Part shown: positions 6,180 through 6,223 of the stretch, in pieces
Layout: every line of letters begins with the position of its first letter
How positions within the stretch are numbered: position 1 is the first letter of the stretch
Assembly: GCA_023388675.1 (NCBI GenBank)
Contig: JAEWFU010000048.1
Coordinates: 1-6,223, forward strand
Source: Pseudomonadota bacterium
GTDB taxonomy: Bacteria > Pseudomonadota > Alphaproteobacteria > Rhizobiales > Rhizobiaceae
DNA length: 6,223 nt
Reading direction: 5' to 3'
Translations under genes and position numbers: made by a program
The notes under the pieces: generated by a model
What the model was told of the DNA's origin: nothing
What the model saw: only the letters and a program-made list of their open reading frames with translations
Databases searched by the model: none

Positions 6180-6208
6180 GAAGTAGGTGTCGCTTTGACA
6201 TTTGACAA
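6180..6208 (-). promoter_or_regulatory. Candidate promoter for the DUF1127 gene
   Basis: On the minus strand TTGTCA (6203-6208) is followed after 17 bases by TACTTC (6180-6185), or after 16 by CTACTT. The -10 element is weak. Transcription would start near 6173 and leave a leader of about 24 nt containing the AAGGAG site, which is a sensible layout. The -35 overlaps the tandem TTTGACA repeat. Confidence 0.3.
6194..6207. repeat. Tandem TTTGACA repeat near the right edge
   Basis: Two exact, adjacent copies of the heptamer TTTGACA occupy 6194-6200 and 6201-6207. Extended to 6209, the block is also an imperfect palindrome (six of eight pairs). On the plus strand each copy contains the perfect -35 hexamer TTGACA; no good -10 follows the first within the window, and the -10 for the second would be partly beyond the edge. 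It may be a regulator-binding site between the DUF1127 gene and an unseen gene to the right. Confidence 0.5.
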
Positions 6209-6223
6209 ACGAATATCCATCAT

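Noticed and set aside
6167..6223. Short minus-strand frame at the right edge starting ATGATGGATATTCG
   Set aside because: It reads 19 codons to a stop with no visible ribosome binding site inside the window; there is not enough sequence to support a gene.

Overview
This window looks like a stretch of core chromosome from an alphaproteobacterium, most likely of the Rhizobiales/Rhizobiaceae. The reasons are the GC-rich codon use, the rplY-pth-ychF neighbourhood, a Pth and an L25 with long C-terminal extensions, an ExoD-family protein, a DUF1127 protein, and candidate promoters that fit the CTTGAC-N17-CTATAT pattern known for this group. The genus is inference. I see no transposase, integrase, phage gene, CRISPR array, tRNA or rRNA, and no gap between genes longer than about 170 bases.

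Left part (1-3230, all on the minus strand): a translation cluster read right to left as rplY (ribosomal protein L25), pth (peptidyl-tRNA hydrolase), an ExoD-family membrane protein, and ychF (ribosome-associated P-loop ATPase, cut by the left edge before its last ~35-40 codons). rplY has a plausible promoter at 3200-3228 and a leader of about 115 nt with a small hairpin. pth follows 23 nt after rplY. The ExoD gene follows pth after 50 nt with no visible promoter and a poor ribosome binding site. ychF has its own candidate promoter. L25 binds 5S rRNA, Pth recycles stalled peptidyl-tRNA and YchF binds ribosomes, so the cluster is about translation; ExoD is the odd member.

Middle (3250-4914, minus strand): a 113-residue predicted lipoprotein of unknown function, and upstream of it a 12-helix MFS exporter that I recognise as a close relative of the E. 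coli fosmidomycin resistance protein Fsr.

Right part (5016-6223): an AraC-family regulator with an N-terminal cupin-like domain is transcribed divergently from fsr across a 101-nt gap, which makes it the likely regulator of the exporter. Beyond it, on the minus strand, is a 74-residue DUF1127 protein with a strong Rho-independent terminator lying between it and the regulator gene. The right edge holds a tandem TTTGACA repeat within the DUF1127 upstream region.

I looked for an undescribed system and did not find a convincing one. The findings below are modest: regulatory layouts, uncertain starts and small proteins without known function.
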